From Candidatus Eiseniibacteriota bacterium (GTDB lineage Bacteria; Orphanbacterota; Orphanbacteria; Orphanbacterales; Orphanbacteraceae): 64,000 bases of DNA. The notes beneath the pieces are model-generated. The model saw only the letters and a list, made by a program, of their open reading frames with translations. It was not told where the DNA came from and did no database searches. Positions 61,505 to 64,000 of the stretch are shown one piece after another (positions within the stretch are counted from its first letter, which is position 1; each line of letters starts with the position of its first letter). A program made the translations under genes and the position numbers. The stretch is taken from assembly GCA_029262235.1 (NCBI GenBank), contig JAJCZU010000003.1:248001-312000 (forward strand), written 5' to 3'.

Positions 61505-63493
61505 CTACCGCGGTTCGGCCATCCCCGCGCGCACCGACTCGTCATCCGGCACTACCTGCAGAATGCGGGCGCGGAGGCGCGCGGCCGACTCCCCGTCATC
61601 AGCACGTTCGGCCACGCGCAAGGCGAGCCGAAGCGCATCCTCATCGTACGGATCATCGGCAAGCGCCGATTGCAGCAGTTCTTCCGCTCTCTCGTTTCGC
61701 CCGGCCATCGCGAACAGCCGCGCGGCCCACACGCGCTCGGTCCGGCCCCACGAATCCGCTGCGGCAAGAGGCGCGAACAGCTCCGCGCCCGCCCGCCCGT
61801 TTCCGATCGTGCGAAGGCGAAGTTCGATCGCCAGCAATGTTTCGCGCGGCGAACGCGGCGCGGATTCGCCCGGGCGCCCCTCGAGTACCGCGATCGCTCC
61901 GGCGACATCGCCGCGATCGCTCAACACAGTCGCCCGTGCGAACGACGCGCCGTACACGACGCCCGGTTCCTGCAGCGCGAGCGCTTCTTCACGAAAACGC
62001 ACGGCCCGTTCCGGGTCGGTCGCGGTCTGCGTCAGCGTCTCGAAATAGTTCACCCACAGCGTGCGCAGGTGATCGTCGCGCGCAATGCGCGCGCGCTCGG
62101 GACGCGGATCGAGAACGTCGGCCGCCTTCGCGTCCGGCGCATCGGGCGTCTTGAACACGACTCCGTCCGGTGAAGGTTCTCCCATCGGCGCGTTCGAATA
62201 GCACGGCGGCTCGAACGCGGGGTAGAAGTACACGGTTCCTTCGGGATTGCGGATCGAAACGTCGGTCCGGAATTCTTCGCACTGCTGCAGATAGAGCAGA
62301 GGGAAGAGGAGGTCGTCCCCCGCTGCGTAAAGCCTGGCGGAATCCGGGAGCGTGGAAAGAACTTCGCGCGCGTATGCCTCGGGCAGACGGACGTCGCGCA
62401 TGCGATGCGCGGGAATATCGCGCATCGCCCCCCCGAGCGCCACCAGCAGAAACAGCGCAGGAACGAACCGCCCCGCGCGCCCGAGGACAATGGCGAGGCG
62501 ATCGATTCCGACTGCCGCGCCGACGGCAAGAAGGATCAGAACCGGGGTGAAGAAGACGGCGTTCGTCTGTGTTTCCCGCACGGTCGGAGGAAAGCGGAGC
62601 AGCAGAACGAGAACCGGCCCGTAGAGCGCGATCCCCGCCAGAAAGAGACGCCGGGGAATGCGCACCACGCCGGAATGCGAGCCCGCCGCCATGCCGGCCG
62701 CCGCGAGCGGAAGCAGCAGCAGAAGCGCGCTTCCGCGCATGAGTTCCCGCGCGAGATCCGACGCGTTCCGCACGAGCAGCTCCCACGAAAAAGCCGGTCG
62801 CGCCACGATTCCGTACTGCGATCGCGTAACGTGGTCGAACAGCCCCGTGAGCGTATTCGGCTCGCCCCAGTTCACGAACGGATCCTGCTGCGAGCGCACC
62901 ATCAGCACAAACAGAAGCGTAAACGCGACGACACCGGCCGGGATCGCGAAGGCGAGAGTACGCCGCACGCCCGCGCGAAGCGCGACCAGGATCCACGTTC
63001 CGGCCCCGAGCGGGTGGGCGAGCGTCGCGAGAGCGGCGCCGTATCCCGCGACCGGCGCGCTGCGATCTGACCGGCCGGACAGGAGTGCGAGCAGCACGAG
63101 CGCGAAAAGAAGAGAGTGCAGTGCGTAGACCTCGGGCATCACGGCCTGCTCCCAGTAGAGCGGGCTCGTTCCGAGCAGCGCGAGTGCCGCAAACGCGGCG
63201 CCCGGAGTCGCGAAACGAATCGCCACCTTGTGCAGAACCGCCAGCGCGGCGGCGCCCGCGACCGCCGAGAGCAGCGCCACCCGCCACGCGGAAGTGGCGA
63301 ACGGGAGCATGTCGAACAGCCGGGCGATCAGGAGCCAGAGCGGGTAGCCGGGAGGATGGGCGATGTCGAGCGTGTGCGCCGCGGCGACGAGTTCGCCGGA
63401 GTCGCCGAGATAGATGCGGGCGCCGAGGCACGAGAGATAGATGGCGGCAAAACCGAGCCCGAAAAGGGCCGAGGAGTGGCGTCTGGCGATCAT
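61505..63493 (-). CDS. DUF2723 membrane glycosyltransferase with C-terminal repeats
   Basis: This 662-residue protein has the DUF2723 signature YLGDSGELVAAAHTLDIAHP with PPGYPLW, an O-mannosyltransferase-like family. It has about 11 transmembrane spans, then an alpha-helical TPR-like tail (~470-660). I chose ATG 63493 (MIARRHSSALFGL), which follows GGGAGG; a longer in-frame start at 63607 adds an unlikely leader. It is convergent with the TPR-glycosyltransferase gene. Together with 29553 it is one of three such proteins in the window. Confidence 0.87.
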   Translation of the reverse strand: MIARRHSSALFGLGFAAIYLSCLGARIYLGDSGELVAAAHTLDIAHPPGYPLWLLIARLFDMLPFATSAWRVALLSAVAGAAALAVLHKVAIRFATPGAAFAALALLGTSPLYWEQAVMPEVYALHSLLFALVLLALLSGRSDRSAPVAGYGAALATLAHPLGAGTWILVALRAGVRRTLAFAIPAGVVAFTLLFVLMVRSQQDPFVNWGEPNTLTGLFDHVTRSQYGIVARPAFSWELLVRNASDLARELMRGSALLLLLPLAAAGMAAGSHSGVVRIPRRLFLAGIALYGPVLVLLLRFPPTVRETQTNAVFFTPVLILLAVGAAVGIDRLAIVLGRAGRFVPALFLLVALGGAMRDIPAHRMRDVRLPEAYAREVLSTLPDSARLYAAGDDLLFPLLYLQQCEEFRTDVSIRNPEGTVYFYPAFEPPCYSNAPMGEPSPDGVVFKTPDAPDAKAADVLDPRPERARIARDDHLRTLWVNYFETLTQTATDPERAVRFREEALALQEPGVVYGASFARATVLSDRGDVAGAIAVLEGRPGESAPRSPRETLLAIELRLRTIGNGRAGAELFAPLAAADSWGRTERVWAARLFAMAGRNERAEELLQSALADDPYDEDALRLALRVAERADDGESAARLRARILQVVPDDESVRAGMAEPR

Positions 63494-63704
63494 CGCTGGC
63501 GAGTCCTCCCGTGCAAAATCGAACGCCTCCCGTTGCAGGAACCGAAATCGGCCTGGTCCGCAGAATACCGGGAGAACGGGGCGGGCTTCTACCTCTAACA
63601 GTACCAAGGGATTGGAAGCATCCGAGGAGATGGCCGGTTTCTGGCACTACTTTTGCAATTCTACTTAGTAGGGAAACGTGGGGCGACGCATGGAGGTCAA
63701 GTTG

Positions 63705-63911
63705 ATGAAAAGCGTAACATGGGGACTCCTGTTCGGCGCCCTGCTGCTCCAGAGCTGTGCGATCTATTCGCGGCCTTCGCCGCCGCCGTCACGGGCGGAA
63801 ATCCGGGTGGCGGCCCCGTGCCCCGGCGCGCAGTGGGCGTCCGGCAACTGGCGCTGGGAAGGGAAACGCAAAGGGTACCGCTGGGTCCCCGGCCACTGGC
63901 GCTGCCCGTAG
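63705..63911 (+). CDS. Small YXWGQX/BcpO-like lipoprotein
   Basis: This 68-residue protein starts at ATG 63705, 7 nt after GGAGGT. Lipobox ALLLQSC gives Cys18. The mature part has two W-rich repeats, ASGNWRWEGKRKGYRWVPGH then WRCP, like the YXWGXW repeat lipoproteins. Such proteins sit in the envelope; function is unknown. The frame upstream (from 63678) adds residues without a better start. Confidence 0.72.
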   Translation: MKSVTWGLLFGALLLQSCAIYSRPSPPPSRAEIRVAAPCPGAQWASGNWRWEGKRKGYRWVPGHWRCP

Positions 63912-64000
63912 ATCCTGTCCGGTTTCCGGATCGCGGCGGTCGACGAAGATGCGTGCGCAGGGAGCGGCGCGCTTGCCCGTTTCGCGGGGAACGTCTACCG

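Overview
The window is about 64 kb of GC-rich DNA from a Gram-negative, envelope-complex bacterium. Several secreted proteins end in FlgD-like C-terminal domains with an 'NPFNPTT' signature. Together with the FecR/STN-TonB set and many lipoproteins, this points to the FCB superphylum and lineages such as Candidatus Eisenbacteria or Krumholzibacteriota. That placement is an inference; the window has no rRNA marker. Genes are tightly packed, often with 1-4 bp start/stop overlaps and GTG or TTG starts. I found no tRNA, rRNA or CRISPR array.

Region by region. 1-2519 is an AT-richer accessory patch: the tail of a SNF2-type helicase, a protein with a HEPN-like C-terminus, and a complete IS3-family insertion sequence with inverted repeats and a 4-bp target duplication. 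2644-5536 is a two-gene radical SAM operon (B12-binding type, then SPASM-like) behind a consensus sigma-70 promoter and a leader hairpin. 5.9-11 kb holds an NfuA-like Fe-S carrier, an ArsR regulator behind a periodic operator, a small membrane protein, ThyX, a Cys/Met-metabolism PLP enzyme and a UMF1-type transporter. 11.4-15.5 kb is a TonB receptor/FecR/ECF-sigma operon in unusual order. Divergent from it is hemE-hemN-hemY, which converges on a selenophosphate synthetase fused to an FAD oxidoreductase.

21.7-25.8 kb encodes a secreted M36 metallopeptidase ending in a dockerin-like module, followed 9 bp later by a secreted cohesin-like protein with a FlgD-type sorting domain. This is the most interesting candidate system here. 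25.9-33.5 kb has free-methionine sulfoxide reductase, an active/inactive M16 peptidase pair, a TPR-tailed membrane glycosyltransferase, a PPC-domain protein and a GxFxGxW-repeat lipoprotein. 33.6-40.1 kb has a GH172-like lipoprotein, EgtB and a HerA-like ATPase. 40.2-45.2 kb is a tandem pair of secreted M4 metallopeptidases whose C-terminal halves are nearly identical.

45.4-54.3 kb contains DUF4332 and DUF3465 proteins, a beta-lactamase-fold hydrolase, two Gfo/Idh/MocA oxidoreductases, groES-groEL and a metallophosphoesterase cluster. 54.4-64 kb contains a di-heme peroxidase lipoprotein, hisC-tyrA (aromatic amino acid synthesis), a methyltransferase/flippase-like/TPR-glycosyltransferase operon, a convergent DUF2723 glycosyltransferase and a tiny lipoprotein. 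The overall picture is a mostly core chromosomal segment rich in exported peptidases and surface-glycan machinery, with one accessory patch at the left edge.
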